Source: MADRE3 sp963718195 (GTDB lineage: Bacteria > Desulfobacterota > Desulfobulbia > Desulfobulbales > Desulfocapsaceae). Taken from it: a stretch of DNA of 64,000 bases. The notes beneath the pieces are model-generated. The model was not told the origin of the DNA. It worked only from the letters and a program-made list of their open reading frames with translations, and made no database searches. The stretch lies in the NCBI GenBank assembly GCA_963718195.1, contig CAVQYQ010000003.1:372001-436000 (forward strand), given 5' to 3'. The translations under genes and the position numbers were made by a program. Positions 50,694 through 59,698 of this stretch are shown one piece after another. Position 1 is the stretch's first letter. Each line of letters begins with the position of its first letter.

Positions 50694-51971
50694 CTATCCC
50701 CCGGTCGGTCCAGCAGGTAACAGGGATGGGTGTGATTTCCTGAAAATCCCTGCCAGCTCGGTTATCAGTTTTTTATTGTTAAAATGGTCGTTGACAAAAG
50801 CTCTTCCTCCAGTGCTGACGTTTTGCCGGAGCGTGCTGTCGGTCAAAAGCCGCTCGATGGCATCGGCAAAAGCATTACTGTCCCGCGGCTCGACAGTGAC
50901 GCCGGTTCTGCCGTCAATTAATATCTCCGGCAAGGCTGAGACGTTTGTGGAGACGGCAGGGATTCCCATGGCCAGACTTTCCACCAGAACATTGGGAATA
51001 CCATCTCGATCACCGTTTTTAGCGATCTCACAGCCGAGTACGAAAAGATCACTGCGCTTGAAATGGTCGAGGACCTCGGTATGTGTCCTGGTGCCGAGCC
51101 AGCTGCAGTGGTTTTCCAAACCGAGCTCCCTGATCAGTTGGAGGATTTGCTCACGGTCATCGCCGTCTCCAATCAGCCAGTGGTGAAAGCGGAGATGCCG
51201 ATCGACAAGGATTTTCAGGGCCCGGTAAATAGTTGGCAATCCCTTTTTTTCTGTCATTCGCGCAACCGTCAGCAACTGGTATGGCGGCTGTCGCTTTTTC
51301 TTCGAGGCCGAGTTGTTGAATAAAGAGATATCAATGCCATGATAAATGCAGTGAATCGGGGTAGAATTCCCGTCTCTGATGGACTCCAGGTAGTCCTTGT
51401 TGTGTTTGGTACACGTTGTTACAAAGGCGGCCTGCGCTATCTTCTCCCTGAGCTGGTCCGGGTTCGATGTATAGATATCCTTGGCATGAGCGGTAAAGCT
51501 GAACGGTAATCCAGAAAGGTGCGAGGCAAACATCGTTACCGAGGTGGGTGAGTGGGCAAAATGGCCATGCAGGTGAATGATTGAAGGATTTCTGGCGAGG
51601 TGTTTTTCGGCGAGATAACTACCCTGGAAAAGATGTTTAAATGTTGCGATCTTCCGAGTACGTCGAAACCGTCTGGTAGCAAGCCTGAGAGCTGAACGGT
51701 AGGGGCCGGGCTTACGCACCGCACAGAGGATATTGGGGCCGAGAAGCCTGGGCAGATCAAGCAGGAGATCTGTCGGCAGATAATCAACGGCGGCCCGGAT
51801 CAGTCTTACGGAGTCATGGCAGAACGTTTCCCGGGGCTGACGCATGGGAAAAAGGTGCATCCTGAAACCGAGTTGTTCAAGAAGTAAGATTTCGTTAGAT
51901 ATGAAGGTCTCGGATATCCGGGGATACCCTTTTAAAATGTAGGCAAGGGTTGGTTGTGGTGCTGATTTCAT
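50694..51971 (-). CDS. GT4-family glycosyltransferase
   Basis: A 425-residue GT-B glycosyltransferase of the GT4 (RfaB/WcaL-like) group. It has the N-terminal YPRISETFISNEILLLEQLG typical of this family, HGHFAHSPTSVTMFASHLSGLPFSFTAHAKDIY, and the C-terminal donor site with ARMTEKKGL, LIGDGDDREQ and SDLFVLGCEIAKNGDRDGIPNVLVESLAMGIPAVSTN. The Glu-x7-Glu motif is present. The ATG overlaps the upstream GT gene by ATGA (51968-51971). It should build a glycan at the cytoplasmic membrane face, likely for an exopolysaccharide or glycolipid. Confidence 0.92.
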   Translation of the reverse strand: MKSAPQPTLAYILKGYPRISETFISNEILLLEQLGFRMHLFPMRQPRETFCHDSVRLIRAAVDYLPTDLLLDLPRLLGPNILCAVRKPGPYRSALRLATRRFRRTRKIATFKHLFQGSYLAEKHLARNPSIIHLHGHFAHSPTSVTMFASHLSGLPFSFTAHAKDIYTSNPDQLREKIAQAAFVTTCTKHNKDYLESIRDGNSTPIHCIYHGIDISLFNNSASKKKRQPPYQLLTVARMTEKKGLPTIYRALKILVDRHLRFHHWLIGDGDDREQILQLIRELGLENHCSWLGTRTHTEVLDHFKRSDLFVLGCEIAKNGDRDGIPNVLVESLAMGIPAVSTNVSALPEILIDGRTGVTVEPRDSNAFADAIERLLTDSTLRQNVSTGGRAFVNDHFNNKKLITELAGIFRKSHPSLLPAGPTGG

Positions 51972-53221
51972 TGCTGAACTGCGGTCGATGGTGTCTGTTC
52001 AATTGCGGTTGCCTGGAGCTGTTTGCTTTCAGACTTGAAATGTTCCAGCCTGCTGTGCATGGTATCCAGTCCGGTAAGCTTAAAGCCAGCCCGATTCTCG
52101 GCCGCTTCCACATTGTTTGTCAGCCCACTGATTATTTTTTCACGCAGGAGCTGAGGGGTGACTTCATGCCAGGGTATATAGTCAACCAGTTTTCTGGCTT
52201 CAAGACATTGCGCCCGGATCAGTTGTTCCTTTCGAGGTGTTTCACGTGGGATTATAAGTGCTGGTGTCTTCTGGGTAAGGATTTCACAAATGGTGTTGTA
52301 TCCTCCCATGGAGATGATCATGTCGGCTGCCTGCATGAGCTCTTCCAGTCGCGGATGAAATGGCAGGGTCTTGATGCCATATTGTTTTGCCCGTTTCTTG
52401 ATTTTCTGGCGCTTTCTTTTGGGCATGAATGGCCCGGTGATCATCACCGTCTTAAAGGGCAGTGAGGCCGGGTAATAGTCATGCATTGAAATATAATGTT
52501 CCAGCACTTCAAACCCGTCGCCGCCGCCTCCTGTTGTGACGAGAACAAATTTGTCGTCAGGCAGAATTCTGAACTGCCGCCGTATCTTTTCCCTGATGCT
52601 GCCGCTTTTCTTAATGCGGGGAATGTAGCCGGTAAAGACAACGTTGTCGTGCATCGCTTCGGGGATCTCATAAAGATCAACCGGGTTATAAATCTGCTTG
52701 TCTCCGTAGACCCAGATTTCATCATAGAGTTCCACCAGGTGGCTGTAGACATTTTTGTCACGCCAGTCCTGCTTGATGACGTCAGGATCATCGAGAATGT
52801 CACGCAGCCCGAGAATTGTCCTGGTATTCGGCTCCGAGGTTTTCAACCACTGGAGTGTCGGTAGCACTTCACGCTTGAGTCCGAGCGGTTCCTTGTCCAC
52901 AATAAACAGGTCAGGCTTGAAGGTCTGGGCTGTTGCCAGGATAATGTTTGTTCGTATACTCAGCGCCTGTTCATTATCTATTCGGATGGACAGCGACCGA
53001 TATTCATCGTTGGTCTTCTTGATCATCCCGGGAATTCGGACGAAGTCAACCTGGCTTGGAAATGAAAACCTGCCGGCCAGTGGTGAACCGGTAAGGATGA
53101 GAATATTGGTGTTGCGGTCGCGAAGGTGATGGGCGATTGCCATGGTTCGGCGTATGTGTCCCAAGCCATAGGTGTCATGGGAATACATGAGGATATTATA
53201 TGCCTTGGAACTGGTCGTCAT
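51968..53221 (-). CDS. GT28/MurG-like glycosyltransferase
   Basis: From the ATG at 53221 this is a 417-residue GT-B protein. Landmarks are MYSHDTYGLGHIRRTMAIAHHL, ILGLRDILDDPD, VTTGGGGDGFEVLEH, ITGPFMPKRKR and the donor motif MIISMGGYNTICEILTQKTPALIIPRETPRKEQ. The glycine-rich GGGGDG and SMGGYNT stretches are those of MurG-like enzymes. It is the first gene of the five-gene glycan operon, with a promoter at 53288-53316. A TTG two codons upstream is an alternative start. Acceptor and donor are unknown. Confidence 0.88.
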   Translation of the reverse strand: MTTSSKAYNILMYSHDTYGLGHIRRTMAIAHHLRDRNTNILILTGSPLAGRFSFPSQVDFVRIPGMIKKTNDEYRSLSIRIDNEQALSIRTNIILATAQTFKPDLFIVDKEPLGLKREVLPTLQWLKTSEPNTRTILGLRDILDDPDVIKQDWRDKNVYSHLVELYDEIWVYGDKQIYNPVDLYEIPEAMHDNVVFTGYIPRIKKSGSIREKIRRQFRILPDDKFVLVTTGGGGDGFEVLEHYISMHDYYPASLPFKTVMITGPFMPKRKRQKIKKRAKQYGIKTLPFHPRLEELMQAADMIISMGGYNTICEILTQKTPALIIPRETPRKEQLIRAQCLEARKLVDYIPWHEVTPQLLREKIISGLTNNVEAAENRAGFKLTGLDTMHSRLEHFKSESKQLQATAIEQTPSTAVQQ

Positions 53222-53287
53222 TTTCAAGCTGCGGTTATAGGACGGTTATGGATGGCGGTGCCGCTAATAGTTATTCGAAGAAAACCA

Positions 53288-53316
53288 GTAATATTCTACT
53301 CATTGGATAAAGTCAA
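53288..53316 (-). promoter_or_regulatory. Promoter of the glycan operon
   Basis: On the minus strand TTGACT (53316-53311) and TATTAC (53293-53288) are 17 bp apart, giving a leader of about 60 nt before the first glycosyltransferase. Confidence 0.65.
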
Positions 53317-53369
53317 GAAAGAGGTGCTTGCGGTGTCGATGGCTGGAGCGATACAGTACAAATTGAAAA

Positions 53370-53402
53370 GGCCCCACGGCAGGTACCGTGGGGCCTTTTT
53401 TT
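53370..53402 (-). terminator. Strong terminator downstream of the small outer-membrane protein
   Basis: A 10-bp perfect stem, GGCCCCACGG (53370-53379) with CCGTGGGGCC (53386-53395), is flanked by AAAA on the left and seven T on the right, so it can act on both strands. On the minus strand it ends the gene at 53421. Confidence 0.85.
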
Positions 53403-53420
53403 CTCGGATGGTCTGATCGC

Positions 53421-53987
53421 TTAAAAGCTCATGGTCAACTGATTGCTGATCATGATGATAGAGTCGATATCTGAATATGTATCTGATTGCTTGAACACAT
53501 CTCCTGCGTCCATGTAGCCAAAGTGAATTTCATAGGCCAGCGCGTTAAAAAAACTGTAGACAACACCGATATTGGCTTCCCAGCTTGATTCACCCTCCAG
53601 CGAAGCGTTCGCATCCCAGGTTCCCTTGGTTACACCGATGGCACCGTGAAAGGCAAGGTTTGGGGTTGCCAGGTATTCGGCGGCAATAGCAAAGCCGTGG
53701 GGCGCCGAATTGCTCAGCTGGGGCGATACATCGTCGATAAAGGGATCACCGATAAGAACGTCGGAGGCGCTATTGGTGATCATGAGCGGCTTGAAGCGCG
53801 AAGATTCAAAGCGCAACCCGGTTTCGGACTCGGATACCGCATCAGTATCAAACGAAAAGCCTGTTATCTGGTAGTCTCCAGCCGTGCCCAGATCTGCTGC
53901 CAGGACAGAAGATCCGCCAGCAAGCGCAAACAGCATTACTATCAGTGCAGCTGAGAAGCGGTATATTTTTGCTTGGAGACAATTCAT
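53421..53987 (-). CDS. Small outer-membrane beta-barrel protein
   Basis: A 188-residue protein with a signal peptide (about 1-30, cleavage after VLA-A). The mature protein is rich in Gly, Ser and alternating aromatic strands, and ends LTMSF with a terminal Phe, the mark of outer-membrane barrels. Strand-like stretches include AHGFAIAAEYLA in outline, FHGAIGVTKGTWDANA, WEANIGVVYSFF and YEIHFGYMDAGDVF. The size suits an eight-stranded barrel. I do not recognise the family. It is a single gene between its own promoter (54059-54087) and terminator. Confidence 0.75.
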   Translation of the reverse strand: MNCLQAKIYRFSAALIVMLFALAGGSSVLAADLGTAGDYQITGFSFDTDAVSESETGLRFESSRFKPLMITNSASDVLIGDPFIDDVSPQLSNSAPHGFAIAAEYLATPNLAFHGAIGVTKGTWDANASLEGESSWEANIGVVYSFFNALAYEIHFGYMDAGDVFKQSDTYSDIDSIIMISNQLTMSF

Positions 53988-54058
53988 TTTCTGCGGCTAA
54001 TCACAAAATAAGGTTTAAAGTTATGTAACAAAAAGTACAAAAATTTTTACTTATCTAC

Positions 54059-54087
54059 ATAGTGTAGTTTATCCGCTTAAAAGTCAA
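54059..54087 (-). promoter_or_regulatory. Promoter of the small outer-membrane protein
   Basis: On the minus strand TTGACT (54087-54082) and CACTAT (54064-54059) are 17 bp apart, with a leader of about 65 nt. The 307-bp divergent region 53988-54294 holds this promoter and the one at 54216; otherwise it is AT-rich with nothing else seen. Confidence 0.55.
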
Positions 54088-54215
54088 GCAGAATTTAACA
54101 GTTAATTCATGATTGAGGCACTGGCGATCTGTTTATTATGAAACTGCCCTGCTCACCTATTTGCCAACCGCTGCGAATCAAACTTCCATTATATATAAGA
54201 TAGGGGCTGCCAGTC

Positions 54216-54244
54216 TTGCCAGGAAATAGTATATAGATTATAGA
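54216..54244 (+). promoter_or_regulatory. Promoter of the FG-GAP protein gene
   Basis: TTGCCA (54216-54221) and TATAGA (54239-54244) are 17 bp apart, 50 bp upstream of the ATG at 54295. Confidence 0.55.
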
Positions 54245-54294
54245 TAGTCGATTCTGTCTTACAAAGAATGTAATCATACTTATTGGGTGAAAAT

Positions 54295-56022
54295 ATGCGT
54301 TTGTTTCGTGTTGCGCTTGTTGTTGTAACCATTCTATTTCACTGGCACCCCCTTCTTTACGCTGAGAACGGGCAGCCAGTCACGCGGATTGGTGTGCTTC
54401 CGCTGCAGACCAAAATGGACGAGCAGTACAGCTATCTGAAAAGTGCTGTCAGGCAGATGCTGCTATCCCGCCTGGCCAGCCAGCCAGGTTTCGAAATAAT
54501 TGAACCACGGGCGCTGGCCAGCGATCCAGGGCGGGTCAGGGAACAGTTGCGGTCGAATAAGAGTGCAGAGCTTCAACAGGAGATCAACGCCGACCTTCTG
54601 GTAGATGGAGCCTTGTACGGTCTCAAAGACGGTATTCAGTTGAACATCACCCTCTATCCACTCAGTGGCGATACCAACCAGACACGATATTCAATCAAGA
54701 CCGAGTCTGCGGACCAGATAATGGCGAAGATTACCGACCTTGCCGTACAGATCGGCCAGGATGTGGCAGGGAAGGAAGCGGCGCTGGCAAAAAAAGAGGG
54801 AGAAGGCCAGGATCAGGTTGCTGCGGGTGGTTTTCAGACGCCGCATCCTGAACGGGAATACAAAAAAGGGCTGTTTGGCGGGGCGACGCTTTTTGGCGAT
54901 GAAAAGGATGAGCGGTTTGAGTCAAAAGGGGTGCGCAAGAGCTCGACCATTCCATATACCATCGGCACCGTGGCCCTGGGTGATCTCGACGGTGATGGCG
55001 ACAATGAACTGGTTGTCGCATCGCGAAGCAAAATCCGTATATTTCGCTTTGCTGATCGCCGGTTCAGAGAAATTGCCAGCCATGACCTGTCTCCCTACTT
55101 CAAAATCCATGTCATAAATATCGGTGACCCGGGTACAACAGGGACAATGAAGCTTTTCGTCTCCGCTGACAAAGGCAAGCAGCCATCGTCGATGATATTC
55201 AGCTGGGATGGCTCAGAGGATTTACAGCTGATCCGCGATGATATCAGGTATTATATCAGGCCTGTGTGGTGGCCGGGCAGGGAGGTGATCCTGGCCGGAC
55301 AGCCGGCAAGTCCAAATATCTCCGACAATTTTCTTGCTCCCGGGGTCTTCGAGCTGACGGGAGATTTTTATCAGCAAGATTTGGAAAAGGGACCCAAACT
55401 GCTGTTGCCGAAGGGAACCAACCTGTTTGATTTTATTGTTGCCGATCTCAATGGAGACGAAGAATTTGAGACCATGGTCATCGATGGGCAGCAGAAATTG
55501 CTGGTATACGATTCGGGCCTGAATCTCAGCTGGGTCAGCAGCGCCAATTACGGCGGCAGCAAAAATTTCTTCGGCCCCTCGCTTAGTGATGCCAACAATA
55601 AAGATCCGCTGGCCCAGCGGGAAGATATTGCCAGCCAGAGAAAACTCATCTATATACCCGGTCGCCTCGACCTCAAGGATATAACCGGAGACGGACTTCC
55701 GGAGGTCGTGGTATCAACCAATGATGTGGGTATTGATAAATATCTCGAAAATCTACGAACCTATGATGGCGGTGCCGTTGCCTGTCTGACCTGGAGAGGG
55801 GCAGGCCTGATGGAATTGTGGCGGACCAACCATATCGAAGGGTATGTGGCCGATTACGCCTTTGACGAGGAAGGTGAAGGCACAGAAGCTGAGCATCTTG
55901 TTCGCCTCTATGTGGCGCAAGTCCCTGACGCTACCATGTGGGAGTTGCTGCTGCCGGGAAATAACGACAGCAAGATACTCGCCTACGAAATGACAGTGAA
56001 AAAGGAACCACCAGGGCAATAA
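54295..56022 (+). CDS. Secreted FG-GAP/VCBS repeat protein
   Basis: A 575-residue exported protein (ATG at 54295; a TTG at 54283 is the alternative). It has a signal peptide (MRLFRVALVVVTILFHW, ending LLYA). Residues 30-170 form a TolB/FlgO-like N-terminal domain: TRIGVLPLQTKMDEQYSYLKSAVRQMLLSRLA and INADLLVDGALY. A charged linker follows. The C-terminal 350 residues are a FG-GAP beta-propeller with Ca-binding loops: GDLDGDGDNELVV, ADLNGDEEFETMV and DITGDGLPEVVV. This could be a periplasmic or outer-membrane-attached scaffold. No partner is known. It is followed by the porin gene, which has its own promoter. Confidence 0.85.
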   Translation: MRLFRVALVVVTILFHWHPLLYAENGQPVTRIGVLPLQTKMDEQYSYLKSAVRQMLLSRLASQPGFEIIEPRALASDPGRVREQLRSNKSAELQQEINADLLVDGALYGLKDGIQLNITLYPLSGDTNQTRYSIKTESADQIMAKITDLAVQIGQDVAGKEAALAKKEGEGQDQVAAGGFQTPHPEREYKKGLFGGATLFGDEKDERFESKGVRKSSTIPYTIGTVALGDLDGDGDNELVVASRSKIRIFRFADRRFREIASHDLSPYFKIHVINIGDPGTTGTMKLFVSADKGKQPSSMIFSWDGSEDLQLIRDDIRYYIRPVWWPGREVILAGQPASPNISDNFLAPGVFELTGDFYQQDLEKGPKLLLPKGTNLFDFIVADLNGDEEFETMVIDGQQKLLVYDSGLNLSWVSSANYGGSKNFFGPSLSDANNKDPLAQREDIASQRKLIYIPGRLDLKDITGDGLPEVVVSTNDVGIDKYLENLRTYDGGAVACLTWRGAGLMELWRTNHIEGYVADYAFDEEGEGTEAEHLVRLYVAQVPDATMWELLLPGNNDSKILAYEMTVKKEPPGQ

Positions 56023-56154
56023 ACCAGCGGTCGATAAAAAAATGGGACCAGGAAGAGCCACTTTTTGTACTGGTGAACCGGTCGGTTCAGTTTTTGTGAG
56101 AAATATTGCACCGTTCGCAACAGTATAAAAATTTATACTTATGGTAAAAAAAAC

Positions 56155-56183
56155 TTGACATGTGGGGCTCAAGGGTATATAAA
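56155..56183 (+). promoter_or_regulatory. Strong sigma-70 promoter of the porin gene
   Basis: TTGACA (56155-56160) and TATAAA (56178-56183) are 17 bp apart. The predicted leader is about 125 nt long, which leaves room for regulation. Confidence 0.85.
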
Positions 56184-56314
56184 TCCAGGTAAATGATTTC
56201 CTATCTCTCTTGTCTGCTCGTGATTTTTAGCCGGAAAGAGAGCGGAAATGGGGGAAGCTCAAACTGCAGGCCCTGAATTATTTGGGGTATAAAAACGTAA
56301 ATTAGGAGAGAAAA

Positions 56315-57505
56315 ATGAAAAAAGTAATTGCTGTAGCCGCTGGTCTTATGGTGACCGGCGCACTGGTAACTACCGCTTCAGCCGCTGTATCTTTCTCTGG
56401 CGATGCCCGTATTCGTGGCTACTATGAGAAAAATTATGACTTTGGCCTAACACGAAGCAATGACCTAACGGGTCTCAGTGAAAGACGTAACAAGACAGAG
56501 GCGAAAGCGAATTCACGTTTCCGCGTGAAAGTAAATGCTGATGCCAAGGGCGGCTCCTATGTCCGTTCCCGCATCGTGATCGGTAACGGAACTCACGGTG
56601 CTGGCAGCAAGACTGACGTAACGACCGACTACATGTATGTTGGTGTTCCGATGGGACCGATAACCGTCGAAGGTGGCCGTATGCCGGCTAACCTGACCCA
56701 GTGGTTCCTGTGGGATGACAGGTTTGACATGATCATTGGTAAGTGGGCCAACGAGATGACCGGCGTTCAGTTCTGGTATCGGAAAGTTCTTGAGACTCCA
56801 AATCCACCGAACAATAATGATAATAACGATATAACCGGTTACTACGGGTTGCTGACCCAGAAGTTTGCTGGTGACTGGGGATTGACTGTTGCCGGTGCCT
56901 ATATTGATAACGATTTGACTGATTCGATTGACGAAGATGCTGGTTCTGGCTTCACCGGTACCATTGGCGTTAATGGTCCTGCCGGTCCTGTTAAGCTTGC
57001 CGCTGAATTTTCGTACATAGATGAAGATCTTACCCTTTTTCAAACAGACGCCGGTTACGGTGGTTACCTTGAGGGTGGCATGGATTTCGGTGCGACATCT
57101 GTGAGTATCAAAGGTGGTTGGACGCAGGACGGTTTCGCGGCTGACGATGACTTCGGTTTCATCATGCTCGGTGGTGCTTCTTCAATCACCCCAAGTACAG
57201 TTGCCCAGTTCGGTCGATTCGATGGTTTCCAGGCTGATACGACCTTCATCGGTGCTACCGTCGGTTTCAAAGCCTCTGAGGCACTGACCCTTACCGGTAT
57301 CCTCGCATATGCCGATTATGACGACTTTGGCGATGCCTTTGAGGTTTCCGGTCGAGCACGGTATGGAATCTCTGACGGCGCAGCCATCCAGTGGGATATC
57401 GGTTACCTCGCATTTAGTGGAGACAACCTCCTGGATGATGATAACCCATTCTTTGATGAAAAAGATCCTTTTGGTACCGCTCTGACCCTGGAAGTATCTT
57501 TCTAA
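56315..57505 (+). CDS. Outer-membrane porin
   Basis: A 396-residue outer-membrane protein. The signal peptide (1-23, MKKVIAVAAGLMVTGALVTTASA in pieces) ends before AVSFSGDARIRGYYE. The mature barrel shows alternating strands, acidic loops rich in Asp and Asn (NPPNNNDNNDI near 163-173) and a terminal Phe (LTLEVSF). This is the Desulfobacterota-type general porin with a loop that could form the constriction. It should pass small solutes. TAGGAGAG precedes the ATG, a near-consensus promoter lies 130 bp upstream and a strong terminator follows, so it is expected to be highly expressed. Confidence 0.87.
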   Translation: MKKVIAVAAGLMVTGALVTTASAAVSFSGDARIRGYYEKNYDFGLTRSNDLTGLSERRNKTEAKANSRFRVKVNADAKGGSYVRSRIVIGNGTHGAGSKTDVTTDYMYVGVPMGPITVEGGRMPANLTQWFLWDDRFDMIIGKWANEMTGVQFWYRKVLETPNPPNNNDNNDITGYYGLLTQKFAGDWGLTVAGAYIDNDLTDSIDEDAGSGFTGTIGVNGPAGPVKLAAEFSYIDEDLTLFQTDAGYGGYLEGGMDFGATSVSIKGGWTQDGFAADDDFGFIMLGGASSITPSTVAQFGRFDGFQADTTFIGATVGFKASEALTLTGILAYADYDDFGDAFEVSGRARYGISDGAAIQWDIGYLAFSGDNLLDDDNPFFDEKDPFGTALTLEVSF

Positions 57506-57540
57506 GTAGTTGACCCATTAGATACGAAGGTTCGAATGAA

Positions 57541-57578
57541 AGAGCTGATCCTCTCGCGAGGATCAGCTCTTTTTTTTT
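57541..57578 (+). terminator. Rho-independent terminator after the porin gene
   Basis: A 13-bp perfect stem, AGAGCTGATCCTC (57541-57553) with GAGGATCAGCTCT (57558-57570), a TCGC loop and a run of nine T ending at 57578. Confidence 0.95.
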
Positions 57579-58074
57579 AATCATCATGCCAGGACCGGAA
57601 AAAATGACCCTCTGAGCCCGGTTTGAGAGAGGGCTGATACGGTATGATGACGTCTTCGCCGGGAAACTCAAACAACCCCCAGTCCAGCTTGGAATACCAG
57701 ATTCCAACCACCGCCCCATTCGGGTCAAGGACATACGCACCCTGGTATCTCCACATATATTGCTTTGCGAAGGAGCGGTCTCCCCGTTTGCGGTCCAGCG
57801 CGATCACCCAGGTTTTGAGTTGCTCCGGGGTCAGCTCAACCGGTGTCCAGAAATCCGATGTGACGGTGAATTTCTTGTCTATTCCCATGATGGTGTCCGG
57901 TTCAAGGAAGACCCCATAATAAAAATAATTGTACTGCGGGATCACCTGGTAGGACCTGAAGATGCGGGTTACCTCATGGTGTTCACGTATCGTACCCCGG
58001 TTGGTATGTACCGCACATGCGTTTGTCCAGAACAGTAGAGCAAGTGACAGACCAATCACCATCGATTGTTTCAT
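57577..58074 (-). CDS. Putative lipoprotein of unknown family
   Basis: A 165-residue exported protein. The N-terminus MKQSMVIGLSLALLFWTNAC ends in a possible lipobox (TNAC), so Cys20 may be lipidated; the box is weak. The mature part has REHHEVTRIFRSYQVIPQYNYFYYGVFLEPDTIMGI, then WVIALDRKRGDRSF, a YVLDPNGAVVGIWYSKLDW stretch and a final charged tail. I do not recognise the family, though the layout resembles small outer-membrane-lipoprotein-like proteins of sulfate reducers. CGGAGG lies 6 bases before the ATG. The stop overlaps the porin terminator. Confidence 0.78.
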   Translation of the reverse strand: MKQSMVIGLSLALLFWTNACAVHTNRGTIREHHEVTRIFRSYQVIPQYNYFYYGVFLEPDTIMGIDKKFTVTSDFWTPVELTPEQLKTWVIALDRKRGDRSFAKQYMWRYQGAYVLDPNGAVVGIWYSKLDWGLFEFPGEDVIIPYQPSLKPGSEGHFFRSWHDD

Positions 58075-58256
58075 CTTAGCCTCCGAAAATGATACTTATT
58101 TCCTGAAAAATATGGGTACAGACAGGGCTCGTCAAGAGATTGCCATTGAAATATCTTTAATTTTGCGGCTACATGGCCAGATTACTCCAAATTCTGTAAA
58201 CTGAATTTGAGAGCAGTGACCGTTTTCAACAGCAGACTGCAGGTAATCAACGACAG

Positions 58257-59681
58257 ATGACAGATCCTGAGATACCGTCACAGATGAGTTCACCATACAG
58301 GTGGCCGGTTTTTATCCTGGTCACCGCCGGTGTTTTCCTGTCGACCATGGACAGCAGTATGGTCAATGTGGCGCTGCCGTCAATCATGCGTTCGTTTTCC
58401 TCATCGTTGCTCCTCACCCAGTGGGTGGTGTTGATCTACCTGCTGACGATAACCGTGACCCTTCTGTTCTGGGGAATTACCGCGGATCACCTTGGCACAA
58501 ATTCAATCTATCTACTTGGCGTAGCAACGTTTTCTCTCGGTTCAATCTGCTGCTCACAGGCGCCTGATATCTCCTGGCTGATCGGTTTCAGGTTCTTTGA
58601 AGGGCTGGGGGCGGCAATGATGATGTCCGCCGGTCCGGCAATTATTCGTGATGTTTTTCCGCGGCACTCTCTGGGGAAAGCGCTCGGTCTGGTGGGAATT
58701 GCCACCTCGATGGGGTTGATGAGCGGCCCGGTTGTCAGCGGGTTTCTGATCAGCAATTATTCGTGGCGGGCAATTTTTTTAGTAAACATCCCCGTCAGTG
58801 CTCTTGTTTTGGTCGGTGGAATCGTGGTGCTGATGAAAAAACAGATTGTTTCGGCGCCGAGCAGGGTCAGGCAGTTTGACTGGAAAGGCGCGTTCTTCTG
58901 GGCTACACTGATCAGCTCGATCATCATGTACGGCCATTTTCTCCCGAGTTTGGGGGCGGGGTTGAAGGTCTCAGGATTTTTGCTGCTGCTGCTGTTATCT
59001 GCCCTTTTCGTCTGGTCGGAAAAGAGTCGGAAGTCGACCCTGCTGCCGATCCATCTGTTTGCCAAAAATTATTACCATATCGGCCTGATCACCGCGGCCA
59101 TTTCCTTTGCGACCCTCTTCGTGGTTTTGATATTAATGCCCTTTTATCTCGATTATATAAAATCTCTGCCGACCAACCTGATTGGCTTGGTGATGATGTC
59201 AATTCCGTTGACTCTTTTTATCGCTTCACCAACGGCTGGACTGCTCTATGACCGTTTCGGCAGCAGGTATCTAACCACCGGCGGGCTGTTGCTGAGCTGC
59301 CTTGCCCTGCTGGCCCTCTCTCAATTGAAAACAGATACGACACTGGTGCAGATATGCTGGCGTTTGTCGCTGCTGGGAATGGGGCAATCGATTTTCCTTG
59401 CACCCAATACCGCATCTCTTTTGAGTCGAAGCAAGGATGCAGATGCGGCAATCACCTCAGGGCTGCTGGCGACTTCGCGAAATCTCGGTATGCTCATTGG
59501 TGCTGCGTTTGCCGGAATTGTCTTTGCCGCCTGGTTCAGCTATTTTTCCGGAGGTGCAGAACTGAGAAATTACCAGCCGGTGCAGGCAGAATCATTTATC
59601 CAGGCATTTCATTACACCCTGATCAGCACAGCCTTTTTTTCCTTGGGTGCAGCCCTGATTTCCTGGCAGCGCGAACGCTGA
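58257..59681 (+). CDS. MFS drug exporter, DHA2 (EmrB/QacA) family
   Basis: A 474-residue inner-membrane protein with 14 predicted spans. DHA2 marks are LSTMDSSMVNVALPSIMRSF in the first span, TQWVVLIYLLT, the motif A-like ADHLGTNSIYL, and motif C in GLMSGPVVSGFLISNYSWRAIFLVNIPVS. Known relatives expel drugs or bile salts by proton antiport; the substrate here is unknown. No TetR-type regulator or EmrA partner is adjacent. The start at 58257 has no strong ribosome-binding site. It is convergent with the kinase gene, with a 17-bp gap. Confidence 0.94.
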   Translation: MTDPEIPSQMSSPYRWPVFILVTAGVFLSTMDSSMVNVALPSIMRSFSSSLLLTQWVVLIYLLTITVTLLFWGITADHLGTNSIYLLGVATFSLGSICCSQAPDISWLIGFRFFEGLGAAMMMSAGPAIIRDVFPRHSLGKALGLVGIATSMGLMSGPVVSGFLISNYSWRAIFLVNIPVSALVLVGGIVVLMKKQIVSAPSRVRQFDWKGAFFWATLISSIIMYGHFLPSLGAGLKVSGFLLLLLLSALFVWSEKSRKSTLLPIHLFAKNYYHIGLITAAISFATLFVVLILMPFYLDYIKSLPTNLIGLVMMSIPLTLFIASPTAGLLYDRFGSRYLTTGGLLLSCLALLALSQLKTDTTLVQICWRLSLLGMGQSIFLAPNTASLLSRSKDADAAITSGLLATSRNLGMLIGAAFAGIVFAAWFSYFSGGAELRNYQPVQAESFIQAFHYTLISTAFFSLGAALISWQRER

Positions 59682-59698
59682 ATGTCCTGCTCTGCTCT

